Of a stretch of DNA of 64,000 nucleotides, positions 24,143-37,419 are shown piece by piece. The notes under the pieces were generated by a model. It ran no database searches. It was given only the letters and a program-made list of their open reading frames with translations, and had not been told where the DNA came from. Origin of the DNA: Hymenolepis diminuta (taxonomy: Eukaryota; Platyhelminthes; Cestoda; Cyclophyllidea; Hymenolepididae); NCBI GenBank assembly GCA_900708905.1, contig CAADRB010000025.1, positions 2,043,026-2,107,025 of the forward strand. The letters run 5' to 3'. Every line of letters begins with the position of its first letter. The stretch's first letter is position 1. The translations under genes were made by a program, and so were the position numbers.

Positions 24143-27100
24143 TTACAGAGAAGTATAGACCTTGCAAATAGCGTCGGCCCCTGCAGAGGCTGCAAAAGGC
24201 ATGGTAGGATGCATTGCCACGGCGTGGACGGACTCGTTGTTCTTCACTCGATGACATGTCATCTCCTGAACGCAAGCTCGACTCTCAAGATCCCACAAAC
24301 GGATGGATGAATCGTGACCTTGAGGGAAAAAAGAGGATATCAGATACATGTTATGAGGATTCCGTGGGAAGATTCCTCCACAAGATTCGATAAAAACTAT
24401 AACCCTCCTAAAATTGAAACTTCTTTCCTGAGATGAGAGAATAAATAGAAACTAGAAAGGAAGCCCCACAAGGTAATGAAGGAAATTTTCATTATAAAGA
24501 TGGAATAAGTATAGATTTTCGTACATATAAACTGGTGAACGCGACTTATTATATAGAGTTCATAATTTTTTGGGAAATTCAACGGCCAAGCTTCTAGAAC
24601 ATTGATCTACTATGAAACATCTCTAAAGCTACCAAAAACACGATACAAAGAAAGTCACTCCGAATAAGTCGAATGCAAATGAAGGAGATATTAGTGTAAA
24701 GAATATTGAATTAGATTCTTATTGTATACAAATATGCACGGGAAAATTAATTTACTTTATTGAGAAAGCAAAGAGTTATCTCTAGTTCAAGTGATAATTG
24801 AATTAATAAGTACTCCCCAGTAATGACGACTAACACATGCTAAAAACTAATAATGATAAGAATATGATGACATGCCTTTTAATTCTTGCTAAATAATAAA
24901 TAATTTTTAGATCAAAAATAAATCTTAAATGTTTATTATTATTCCCCGGAGAGAAAGAAAGAAGAATGATTCAGCAAATGTGTACTGAATGTTGCCGGTT
25001 TTTTCCTTCTCGACAAGAAAGGGCGCGCGAACACATACGCAGGCACCAACGTGTATGTGATTTAATATGTAGGCGCATAGCTTTCTTGGCTTCTTGCCAG
25101 TTAGCTTCGCAAGGCTGGCTAACTGACCTGACGTAAGGGCCTTGGAAACACACAAAACAATGTACTGCAAAGGTGATAATACCTAGGATCCAAACGTTGA
25201 AATGGGAGTTGCTACAGTTCACCACATCATCAAAAGCTTCTCAAATTAGCAGCACCACTTTCAATTTATTTTCATCTTAATATACGGCATGGCCGTTCTT
25301 TCTCCACTTAGATGGCTACTACCAACTCGGAATAAATTACTCCGAGTGTAATAAACATTTACGAAACACACCCCTCGCACTCCCACACAAATACCTTGGT
25401 TTAGAAATTGGGTAGTTTCGATAAATATGACATTATTTCAAACTACCGGAAATCATAAAAACTAAAATACAAAGTACAAAATAAAACCGACATAAATCAA
25501 GAAAGTCAAAAAGGAAGTTTTGGGGTATTTAAGTAAATTATAACTAGTAAAACGAGGTATTTATGCATGAACAGAAAAATACTGATCCTAATTGTATGTA
25601 GCACTACAATACCTGCGCAAATATCTCCAGATGTTTCAATCATTATGAAATATTGAAGTAGTTAATTTAATATCTAATACCTCCTACCATCACCAAGCTT
25701 CAATTTGTAATTAAGCAAGAACTCATTGTAGGGCGTGGCTCAGACAGTTATTATGGGCTTAGGTAAAAATACGATTCTAATATCTTAAAACTACACTGAA
25801 ATATCCGAACATCTTTTGCTTACATCTAAAACCGCTACAAATGGTAATTACCAAATAGCACTCGTGAAGAAGAACACCAAGAATTGATTAGACCAAGATG
25901 TATTGAACGAACCGCAATGGAAACTTCCAGAAGGCTAAGAGAGAATTGAAGAAAGGAAATTAGAAGGCAGGGTAGGTGTCTGACGAGCGGAAGTCTACGC
26001 GTCCCCCTCCCCTAAATATAAGTGGAGGTAATTTATATTCGTCACTTGGATGTGGACACGCGTGAGGACATAATTGCGCATATACTTTTAATTAGGCGGG
26101 ACGATTGTAGGAACAGGGGGGATAGCATGAACAGGACTGGGTGAAACCGTGCTTTCGGAACGATCATTCGAGGTACACTTAATTAGCATATTTCGATCGA
26201 TAAAATAGACCACTTGAGGCCATATAATGTTTAGCCGCAGAGATCCCGGGGGTCACAGTAAGGTTAATAATTTCAAACACCGCTATGAGGATGAGATAAT
26301 TAAATCTCTGACGTGATGATGACGTAGAATAAAAATTTCGGAGTATTTATAAAATTTCAAAATATATATAAATATGATCTGTCATTCTGACCAACTGAAA
26401 TATTTTCAATCTCATGATCCTCTACCCTGCCTATCCCATTGGTTACTCGTACTGAGCTTTACCAATCTTAGACTATAGATTAAACAATGAATGAGTCTCA
26501 GACCCACAATTTCCAGTACTCATCTTGAGAAAAAGGGACATTTTAGAGTCTCACCGGCTGAGAAATTCACTTATAACAATCAGTACCAACCGTGATACGT
26601 AATTTCTATAACTTGTAATTTGAAAAATTCTCACCTTCGTTAATGAATGAAATTTAATAATTAATTTCGTTCAAGAACTTACTTCCTGTGAGAACGTAGA
26701 GATCATGAGGATCAACTGTGAGACAAGTGACAGCCTCCAAGTGAGTGACGACAGTGGCGACACAGGCATTGCCCGCATCTCCGCCTTGTCTGCTGAGATC
26801 GTAGAAGCGGATACAACGATCCTCGTGGCCAGTGATGGCCAGTGAGAAGGTCTGGTACATTGTAACGGCGTGGATACCGCGTGGGCCCCAATCGGCTTTC
26901 GGGTACGTTATTGCATCTGAAGAGAAAAAAAAGAGGAGGGGGGGGGGGGACATTTAAGGCTATTCTGCAAACAAAAAAGGTTTTCTGAAGTTATTAGATG
27001 ATGATCTAAGAAAATTGTTTATTTGAACGTTGTTAATGTAGAGCTGAGACTCACAATGGCGATTCAAAAGATCTGAGATCAATTTGATTCAAATTCTGAA

Positions 27101-30100
27101 TTTCTAAAGAGACATCAACTAACCATCATAGTAAGGTGTGCCCTTCCACGTTATTAGTACGTTTCATAGGCCGACGTATTTGAAATACTCAGGGTTATTT
27201 GGGACCTGAAATAAATTCTCTTAAACCAATTATTAAGAGTGACCATGGAAGATGCGCTTTCTTAATCCCCAAAACTACTTTCCTCTATATTTCTTAATAA
27301 GATCATCTCAACTAATTTAAAGCTAGTATATAAGAACCCAATTCGGAGAGGATATAAAAATATTGAAATTTGCGATTTAGAGAGATGAAAGGTCGGAAAC
27401 TACATAAAGCCACATTTCATTCAATGATTACTGATAGTCTTCGTAGTTAAGGCCTTCTTCGAGCAAATACAGTTTTCTAGACTTAAAATTAACTCAAAAT
27501 CAACTAACTAAGCTACATTCAAAGCGGTGGTATGCGGAAAATCTTTTAAGTATTATACTAATTCTCCGCAGCTTTTGATGTCTGTTATGTATCTAATTTG
27601 CTGACAAAAGAAGTCACTGTAATAAATGCTTTAGCAAGGCCCAAACTAAATTGATCAATGGCATTGTTGTTAAAAGAAGTGTAGAATAAATGTACAAAAT
27701 TTGATCTCTTACTTGCATCAATAGAAGTAGTCTGAGTGGTAAAGGGATCATTTCCGAACTCCGAATCAGTGGCAGGCCCCCCAGTTGGAGATTGTGTTAC
27801 AGGAGGGGCCTTGTTCACCACTTTACCCGTCTCCACATCGATCAGAGCAAGCCAGCCGGTACTGGTACCCACAAGACACTGAGTCGCGTTGGTGGGATCA
27901 GGACGACTGTTGAAAAATGTTACGCAAGTTGGTCGACCAAGTGCTGCTTCACTTCCTGCAATGGTGGAAAAGGAGATTTAAATAAATTATTTGGATAGTG
28001 CACCAGGCTCGAATCACACCCAATGAGCAGAATGATATGCAGTGCAAACGCTCATCTCCCACGTTCTTTCCCCGTTCACCGTCCTCGTTCTTCTCTCTGC
28101 TGATCTACGTTACTCTCTCCCATTTCCCTGAAGTTCTAGTGCCGAGCTTTTAGTGTCTAGTTTGGGGTACTCGCAATTCTTGGCATACTGATCTTGGGAA
28201 ATTCAGTTGTCAGTTGTTAGTTCGATAGCTTAGCCATTAGCCGCACACTAGCGACTACGAAATTGGTGATCCTTTCATCCCTGCAATGTTCATCGGAGCA
28301 TATGAAGTGAGCAGAATGGTCAACAGCACTAGACAAGTCTGGCTAATAAAGGGGATGGCGCCAGAATGGTATCTATCTACTCAAGGAGTGTTAGAAAACA
28401 CTTTCCTAAGTGGGCTTGAGAGCCATTGCTGCATGCTATTTGGATTACATATACCGTGAGAATACGTCGGGGGTTTAATAGGCATTCGTAAATATCTCAC
28501 GATCAAATGTTTCTTCACATGGATTACTCATAGGAATAGTCGGTGCACATCAATATGAAATGACGAGTCTAAACATGGTCTAAGCTGTTTTTGTGATGTT
28601 CGCCTAACCTTTCAAAACAGTGATTCAAATAACTCATAAAATGAATGAAAATTATTTATCAACGCTCGTAAAAGAAAAGGTACACAATTCTAAAACAGAC
28701 ATTTAAAGAAACAGCCAAATTTAAAATTGTGATTCCAAGTATGTGATTGCGGATACATCAAATTTAGTAAATGACTTGAAGCTCCTTCCTTTCCACTTGA
28801 GCATATTATAACACTTTCTTAAATACAGGTTACGAAACCGAGAATGTAGTGTTTAAAGCCTCTAAAAACTAAAAACTCCAAAAGATGATACTGTTACTTC
28901 AAATTTCTAAATTCAAAATTCTAGAAACAAATAAGAATATTTAACCCTCGTAATTAAGAAAATTCCTGGCTTTTATACTCAAAATCATAATTTCGCTCAA
29001 CTTTCCCCACAAAACAGAATGTAAATGAAACGACCACCACAATAAACAAATAATTAAAAGATATGTTCTTAAATAAGTCATGTTATCAATGACACTTAAA
29101 AGACATGTGAACTTGAAAACACTCTTCAGATCTACTATTTTTGCCGAAATCTCATACGATTAACTCGTTCCAACTGCGAAAAAATAGATAAGGCAGGAGA
29201 AATTGACTTTCAAGTGCTTAAAAAAATATCTTAACACTATATTGATAATCCAATGCCTTATTAGTGGGACATAATTATAAGCATTTCAAACAGTAGGTGA
29301 TACAAACTACTACAATTTTATGACCTCTGAACGTAAAAATCAAAGGACTCGTTCCTTCAGAATCTGGCATGGTATAGCAAATATGTCTTAATGAACATAT
29401 ATTCCTCTCCAGCTGAATATGTACATCATTCCAAAAGTTTAATGGAAGAGGTATGTCAGATTAAATGGAAGAGACACCAATGCAGTTGCTTAGCGGTTAC
29501 TTAAATTTTAAAATAATATTTAAAGGATCATTTGAATGAGAATAAAATAACAGAATTGCGTTCATCTGACCGGAATCAATCTCAAGCAAAAAAAGGCAAC
29601 TTGCCAGACGGTGAGATGAGTTCGTTAAGGAATATTGTACGAGAGGGGGTGATGGGATCGATAGAAAGTGCAACCGCTGCAGTATCATCTCCAATAGGCA
29701 CGTCAGACTCAAGAGACCAGAAAGAGACTGCCGATGCAGTATCCACTGATGTCAAAAGTGGGAGACTCGGGTGCACTGAAATTGACCACACTGCATCGCC
29801 TGTTGAGTTCGGACCTGCAAGAGAGAACCAAACACGTAATTAATTCCGCGACAAAGCGTTAACAGAAAAACGACTGTTAGTTATCTAGCACTAAGCCTGT
29901 TGAAGGTGTTTATTGAAGTCTACATTGATCAAGAGTAGGAGTCTGTCAAAATAGAAAACTACATACTGTAAGCACTCTATTGGCCAGTTTTAATAAGAAC
30001 GGTTGGTTATGAGTACCACATCTGCGATTTATAACGTGAGAAGTGCACATTAGCTATTCTGATACAGATATATATCTAATATCACAACTTTATATTCGGC

Positions 30101-33100
30101 ACTGATAAGTAATAGGAGGGTAAAATAGACCAAACGCAAAAGGAGTATGGTGAAAAAGTTTTCTAAGATTGAAAAAGAGGACAAACGAAGAACGAACAAG
30201 TCTCAGAAGAACGGGGAAATGAAGGTATGCTTATCGTATGACAATATATATAGAATTCTATCCAACGCACATGTTGGCTCATTTATCTGTTCTGTGATAA
30301 TTTTCAGATGATTTTATTTGAATTGCTCGTCAGACAAACAAAGGAGGCAAAATAATTGACTCCACTTAGAGTACTGTAATTTGGTTGCTTAATAATAATC
30401 CCATTTCCACTCACGTGCTGACGAATATTCCTTGCACTTCATTCAACTGTTGTTTTTCTGTTTTGGGAGACTGTTAAATTCAGTTAGTCTTGAGGAGGAC
30501 CATTAGTTGTATAAGGGACACCTCTAAGCGTAACCAAGTCGGTCTCCTAGAGTAGTTTTACCCTCAGGATTTATTGGTACTTTACGCTCATCACATTGCA
30601 AAAACGATTCCCATTCTAAATTCCTCTAATCCTATAAGATTTAAAATCGCAGGTGGGTTAAGACCAAACACAGCGTGATTCTAAAGAAACAATTGAGAAA
30701 ATGATAGGGAAATATAAATACCCATTCTTGAATGCTAACCGACGAATCGATCACTTATAGAAAACGCATCCGCTATGTAGCTCAGTAAAATATATTTTAA
30801 CTTTTCAGATACACGTTCAAGTCCATCATGTAGTCAATGATGGGTGGAAACTACAGCCAGGTGTTTTCATTTTCTCACTATCATCATCACATATGCAAAT
30901 TCAATGTGATTCAGCAACTAACCACGCAAAATAGCTTAATTAACAATTCATTTGGAGCAACCGACCTATCCAACAAAACACTGTTGCAATTAACTTTACC
31001 AACTACAATTTATTGAGGATTATTGATAATGAAAAAACTTACGTCTGAGTAGGGGACCACATTCATTAATAGTCTGAGTGAGGGAGTAGAGGTCAAGGAC
31101 ACCTGTGAAAGGATCAGGAGAGGGTAGACGCCAACCCCGAATAACACCATCCATTCCCGAGGAGTAGACAGCACTTCCACATTGTCCCACAGCCGGTACA
31201 GACACTGAAAGAACAGGCCCAGTATGTCCACGATAAATGTGAACCGGATCTAGATCCGGCGGAGCATTTGCTACAAGGGCAGCAGCCAATTGATTTCCAT
31301 TCTTTACATTGCTTACGGTCTACAAATCAAAGAGAACGGACACCTTAGGAATACTACTCAAGTCATTACAAATAGCTAGGAGGAAAGAGCGAGACAAACA
31401 AGGAGCAACTTACAAATCTCCCCACAGTAATAGGGCTAACAGACTATTTTAAGGTGGCATTAGAGACAGAATAAGAAATCGTAAACACACATTTAATGAA
31501 AACTTACTGGTTTTGGTGATCCTGGTTTTCGTAGTGCCCAGAGCATAACTAGACCGTCCTCACCCGAAGAGAAGAGATAGGGCTCACTGGGATGAAAGGC
31601 AATGGAGCGAACACCGTCGAAGTGACCTTTCAGTTCGAATTTCTTTGTCCAAGGACGCCTAGCTCCAGCTGTAGTTGATTGTGCTGTGGCGGGCTTTTGA
31701 CCAAACCCAGAGTCGCTTGAAAGAAACACTCCGGTTTCACATTGATCATTATCTATAGTCATGGGGAAGAAAACTTTGTGATGTAAGGGGTATGAATCCC
31801 ATGAATGTAGGGATGATTCGTGCACTAGTCTCAACAACTGCATTTCGTCAATTGCTTATTGTATAATCCTGTTTTTTCTATAACCTACCTCATTCACAGA
31901 ACTACTCATTTTTATGGCTACGAGTCCTACTTTCATTGTGACAACATAGCAAATTTATTCGTGTCTATTATGTGTCAGCTCTTCTTTATATTATTAGTAG
32001 AGTCATTAAGAAGAGCCAATAACAATTACACGTCAGGTTTTTGTCATCTTTAAAGTGTATATGAAGAGATATACAGTAATCACTTTACATTCAGAAAAAA
32101 TTAAAGAATTTTCTACGCTTAATTTTATACGAAATCACCAATAAAACTAAGTTCTGTTCAAGAAAGTGTGACAAAATAGAAAATAAATTTCACCGGGAAA
32201 GTGTGCGAAAATCCAAGGCAGAATGCTCACAAATTGGCACTGAAGGTCACTGAGGAAATGGTAATTATGGAATCTCCAATAAGATCTCTACTCCTGAAAT
32301 TAACGTTAATCCCATCTAAAAGGTTATCATAGCAGAGATTAATGCGAATTGCTACGACAGACTGATTATTCTTAGATCAATAGTAAAACGTATTGGTCTG
32401 AGGTCAGAGATCACAGGAGTCGATGTCCACCGATGCATATCAGGTGATCGGAATGTCCAAACACAGATCAAGCATAGTTAATAAAAAGTGTAGAAGATTT
32501 TGGGTTCCTCATAGGAGCGTCTTCATGACGCGACTCCTGTACTCAAGATGACTGCTAAACCACGATTTTTTAAAAGGGCTTGAAAATTACCTGCATTGTC
32601 ATTATCTAACTGCCTCGTCTTGACCATAAGTCACTTCTACTCTACTCTCACGTTCTCAGTTTAGCAGATATGAGTTTGAGCACACTTAGTACAACTGTGT
32701 TTATGCTGTCCCCTTGCTTATGAAGAGGAAGTGCAATAAAATAGCAAGTTCCTTATGACTTAGGTCAGTGCTTCTGTTGTCAAATCTGTATAAGATTATC
32801 AGCAAAGAGCCACATACAGATATCCAATAAGCACGTACTGCTCAAGCATTCATCTTTCTCAGAGCCTATACGTAAGACTTAAAAATCACAGAAAAGTAGT
32901 AGTAACCGAAGTAAAAACATCCCTTAATCTCTTTACTTTTCCTAGTGGTAAAAAATGTCCCATGAGGATGCCAAACGTACCACCATTTTCCGATTCATTT
33001 GCAACAGTGAGACCAGCAAGGTCCCCCAAACCTGCAGTAGCAGAAATCCCCTCTCCTTCACCCTGATTGGCTGAGTTGAAGGGAATCATGCCGGGTGCTG

Positions 33101-35087
33101 GACCAGGAACTCCCGACTCACCGTCAACAGTTGAGCTCCGTCCAGCACCACCACCAAGTGGCCAAACCGTCTCGTTCAATTTCGGCAAGCCTTCACCATC
33201 AGTAGCCTCCTTATCCGAGAGGGAATTCAAGAAGTCCTAAAAAGTCACTCAAAAACAGTCAAAGCAAGAGTAAAGGATATGAGGGGGGAGAAAGTTACTG
33301 ATCCTTACCATTATATTACTGTCCATACCGGCCTTCCGTCCAAACCGTTTTGGTTGTCCAGTGCGGGAATCAAACCCCGAAAGCATAGATGCGAGCCCCT
33401 GAAAAGACGGCAAAGCGTAAGTAGTAAATTAGGGTAGGGGATGGTTGAGAAGTTATTGATCCGAAAATCGTTTACAATCTTTGGTGAATAATAATTACCC
33501 AATGCAACGCACTTATAAATGCATATTCATCAAAAACAGGAATTAGATGATTACTTATCCTAACCAACACGATAAAACAAATACTCATTCTAATGTTTGA
33601 CATTGCTAATGTGCGACGGTTCAAAGCTAAACCCTGAAACTACACTTTCCCCGAATTGCAAAAATTTTCAGGCACAAACGTGAGTTCCTCAGGTGGGGAT
33701 AGTTGGTGATTAAAGCATTTTTCTTTTCAAATTTTTCGCTATTAATACTGGTGGAGTGAAAGTATTTAAACCCAACTTTATCTAGTGGAACTCCATTTCA
33801 AATAGGTACAATTAGATGCAAACATAAGTTGAGAACATGAAGAAATCAGAACATTTTGGATTAATTTAATGTGAATAACATGAAATAAAAGTGTCAATTC
33901 TCATAGGGTCACCATTTTCAAATGAGAAAAGAGTAATTAAATTTTGGCGAGCAATGCCACAAAACCAAGAGTGCAAAAGTAATTTAATGATCAATCTTAA
34001 ACTAAATGAGAAAACGAAAAGGGACGATAGGGTTTCAAATTTGAAATGAACAACGATCGACAAGTTAAGAATCAACCGCGAAATCCAAAGACCTATCCCT
34101 CTTTTAGGAGAAAATTTAAAATTAGATTAAATAGAAACTATTGATTTACCGCAGGAGTTGGCTTATCATCATTCCAAGGAGCTTCTGCGTCGGCTCCCCC
34201 AGCAAGATTTGTCTTATCATCCGACTTTGTAGCGGTTTCCAAGAAATCGAATGTACGTAAAACAGCTTCCTCGTTTTCAGGCAAGGTCATCGAGTTTCGA
34301 TTTGAGCTAAAATGTTAAAAATATGCTTCAAACTCACAAATCAAGTGATAAAATCGTTTTTAATGGGGAAATAAGTTCACCTCTTTTTCAAACTACTATT
34401 TGAAGGATCTGTTTCTGTCAGATCTACATTGGTAGTGCATAGCAACTGGCGAACTCGGCTTTGCCGAACGGCCAAAACGGAATCTGTATAGCCAACTTCT
34501 TGAAGAAAACTAAAATTGCAATGCATAGTAATTATTTATAATTCAACTAATTCATTTCAACATATAAATGAAGAGAGAACTTACTGTTTCAATTTCAAAC
34601 GACTTTCTCTCCATTTAGCATTACTTTGCAGTGCCTGCTCTGTGCTAAGCGCTAATTGTCGACCCGGATCCATAATATTTTTTAAATCCGTTTTACTCTC
34701 CATTGAACTGTCTGGTCCCGGTTTAGAATTCTCATCAACTGGTTTTTCTGAATTCGAGTCCATAGATGACTTTAGCTGATGATACCGAACGCGCTCTTGC
34801 TTTAGAGCATGTTCAAGCATTTTAATTCGGCGAACAAGATCCTGTTTAATATTTTCTTGACCCCGACGTTCACCTTGAAGGAAGGCTATCCTCGCTTGAA
34901 GCTCCGCCCTTTCCATTTCCCATTGAGAACGTTGAAGTTCTAGGCGTGTCCATTCTGACTGAATGAAATGAAGGACGCTCTGGATAGTGTAGTGTGTCTG
35001 ATTGTCCTTTTGATCCATACTATTATTAACTTCCCCGCGATCATATCCTCCTAAACCTTGCGAAACGTAAACACCGGCTTCATCCAT
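24143..35087 (-). CDS. STRN: Striatin, STRIPAK complex scaffold
   Basis: Eleven exons on the minus strand join without a break into 827 aa (human striatin is about 780, from memory): 34585-35087, 34381-34509, 34150-34306, 33309-33398, 32981-33236, 31508-31752, 31043-31319, 29641-29814, 27713-27955, 26683-26916 and 24143-24318. Residues 33-106 form the diagnostic striatin N domain (YTIQSVLHFIQSEWTRLE, FLQGERRGQEN, LVRRIKMLEHALKQERVRYH). This coiled coil binds caveolin and PP2A-A in the family. LQEVGYTDSVLAVR is at about 170-183 and AVLRTFDFLETA marks the linker. WD40 repeats fill residues 413-827 (GHFDGVRSIAFHPSEPYLFS; GHTGPVLSV; GHEDRCIRFYDL; HDSSIRLWDLES). Introns grow from about 75 nt at the 5' end to 2,364 nt at the 3' end, and three hold repeat copies. 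The protein assembles PP2A with GCK-family kinases and MOB4. The linker has its own Gly/Pro/Asp-rich sequence around residues 320-380. Confidence 0.95.
28035..28245 (+). repeat. Dispersed repeat family R3, copy 2 (intron of striatin)
   Basis: This is the partner of 3655-3815. It contains tgcaaacgctcatctc, ctgctgatctacgttactctctccc, ccctgaa, ggggtactcg and ggcatactgatcttgggaaa in the order seen in the other copy. Confidence 0.55.
28293..28435 (+). mobile_element. tRNA-derived SINE, copy d (5' truncated, intron of striatin)
   Basis: The body only is present: tgagcagaatggtcaacagc, acaagtctggctaataaagggg, then actcaaggagtgttagaaaacactttcctaagtgggcttgagagcc. This matches the second half of copies b and c. 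It lies antisense to striatin. Confidence 0.7.
32380..32595 (+). mobile_element. tRNA-derived SINE, copy e (diverged, intron of striatin)
   Basis: The copy reads gtattggtctgaggtcagagatcacaggagtcgatgtccaccg, then gatcggaatgtccaaac, gcatagttaataaaaagtg, cgtcttcatgacgcgactcctgtactcaagatg and a weakened end. The order of blocks follows the family consensus. Confidence 0.6.
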
Positions 35088-37419
35088 TTTATTTGTCTAG
35101 AGCGGTGTAGAAAGCCGACAAAATGAAGCTTAAGTGATATATTATAACAATATTTAAAAACGATTTTTGGTTACAATGTCTTATTTTATTCAAATCCTTA
35201 AATCTTATTTTATAAAATCAGATTAACTTTAATTGTTATCATTAATTATACCAAACTTACTATATTATAAACAAGAAATTTACTAAATTCTGACTTTAAT
35301 CACCCCGACTACATCTCATAGGCTGATTAATTTCAATGACAATACCTCGGTTACAGGATGAAGGATGGTTGTAATTAACACTGTTCATAATCCATTAAGA
35401 CATTTATACTTTAATAATTATCATTTAAGTATTTATAGGTTGCCGATAAATAAGCAGTAGGACACAAATATCGGGATTTTTATTTCAGCAATTGTAAATG
35501 CCGATATTTAGGTAATAAGTTCAAATCAAGATCTACGCATTACCTCAGTTATTAATTATAAATAAAGGAGTTTTGCTGACGAGGCCGATGTAAATACATT
35601 TGTACATCGATTGTTGAGAGATTTCTGATGATGAAGTGTTATTCATATAGTAAATAGCTGAATTGAAGGATGGAAAATTTGTGCACGTGCATGACATTAA
35701 CGAATAGATGGTGTCAGTTTTAAAACGTACTCATATTAATTGACGAAGTTTATAGACAGGCTGAAAAATTAGTTGATAATTCAGCCGAAACAGTATATCA
35801 GCATGTCAATGAATTTAGATTAGTAACGAGACTCAGATTTAAAATGACTAGAAATTATGACGACGATCATCTAACAATTTTCATAAGGTCGAAAAGCTAC
35901 TGAAAGCTACCTATTACTTCTAAGAAAAATCGCCAATACATTTAGGTGAACTGAATTAGCTATAATTAATGGTTTAGAACGACAAACTGAAACAATCTAA
36001 ACATTATTTACAGGTTATTAAAATGAAATTGTGATAACGTTAGTATCTTTGATAGCTCCACATGATTTGTCCTGTTGAATGTTATTAATACCGGAGTGAG
36101 TGAGAGAGATCGCTTATATAATTGATCGCAGAACGCCCCCATGATGTTTTTGGTAGGGTGGGGATGCCTAGGTTCTTTTTGTTATAACCTGCTTTTCTCT
36201 ATAAGTACCGAAACCGACTTTTAGATTCCCTAAGACGTTGCACTAATTATAAATACGACCCGACAACACCACAGTGCAAAACGACCCAAACCAGTACATC
36301 ATCTGGTGGAGTAAACGTGTTATTTACAATATTTGTATGGTTTAAAGAAACATTCAGACAGATGAAAGGAAATAACAACTGAAAAGATTGATGACATTAT
36401 TATTAAACGATATTACTGCCCACATCGGAATAAAAGCTACGCAAAAATTTCACAATATTTTGTTGATACGTATCAAACGTAATCGGAGAACAGAAAAGTG
36501 GGCATGTGTAGAAATATGACCACATTTGACAAAAAGGATCATTACTGCATCGCGTCTGCATCTTAATCGGATATATTAATTTATTAGCATTCTAGAGGAT
36601 CAGTGGTTCCAGAGTCACCATTTTTATGTAAGTGAACAGTGCAATGTAGAACACAACGTGAACGTAATCAACATCGAGCGATAATTAACATAGGAGGCGT
36701 AAGAATTGAAATTGTTCATATTTACCAAAAAGGTAATTGATCATGGATTTTTATGGAAAATTTATTGGCCGCACGAAGATTATCTAGATTGAACAGTAAA
36801 TCTACTATGGTTTGTGAAAATTTGAAATACGTTTAGTCCTTTTCGGTCATTCCTTCCCGATTTTTACCTCCATTATCATTTTTCATTTGTATATAGAAAT
36901 AAATCTTCGACATCCAACTTCATAATTTGATTTCTTCTGTTTGTATGTTACTTGAACTGTAGATACAGAATAAGTATTTTGAATTTTTTATTAACTATTT
37001 ACAGAGTCATCTTAGTGTGAACCTGTTCAATATAATTCTTATTAACGCTGAATATTCAAAGACTAAGTACCTGCTAACTTATACCTTTCTTCTGATAGAC
37101 AAACAAATTACATAAATCACTTGACCATGATTTAATTGATAAGTTCTTAAACAAAAAGGTTCAGTATCTTGTTTGACCCGGTGACAGGAAGCTTATGGAA
37201 CACCGTAATTGAGATTCACACTTAATGTCCCACAGCGAAATAAAACCTCATATAAAGCAGCATTATATGATTTAATTGACAACATAAAAATTTTAATTTT
37301 AAATTCAAAAAATTTTGTTTTTTCAACGCAAATGGACTTGAAATCCGTTAGTGATTTTTATTTAATCTAATTTCATGTAATACTTTAAGTCAACCCGTAA
37401 CCTCTGACACATTCAAAAG
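35088..37419. other. Divergent intergenic region between striatin and the PTPN gene
   Basis: These 2.3 kb separate two head-to-head genes, so both promoters should lie here. I could not assign a TATA box or initiator with confidence in such AT-rich sequence. The main visible feature is the LTR-like segment at 36073-36273. Confidence 0.55.
36073..36273 (+). mobile_element. LTR-like segment with internal-start remnant
   Basis: The 201-bp stretch begins TGTTGAATGTTATTAATA and ends ACAACACCACA, giving TGT...ACA ends. It contains tataagtaccg and a tataaatacgac. It is followed by a stretch ending catcatctggtggagtaaacg, which resembles the start of a Ty3/Gypsy internal region. No second LTR or target duplication was seen. 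A decayed 5' end of an element is my best reading. Confidence 0.4.

Noticed and set aside
24003..24275. 90-codon minus-strand frame over the last striatin exon
   Set aside because: It is a shadow in another frame of the striatin WD40 exon, which is fixed by splicing and family match.
29532..29843. 103-codon plus-strand frame
   Set aside because: Antisense of striatin exon 8 (29641-29814).
29815..32980. Two striatin introns of identical length (1228 nt)
   Set aside because: Their sequences differ, so equal length is coincidence.
35565..35620. Possible hammerhead ribozyme (ctgacgagg near gatgtaaatacatttgtacatc)
   Set aside because: A CTGANGA-like core is present but no matching GAAA segment and third stem could be placed.
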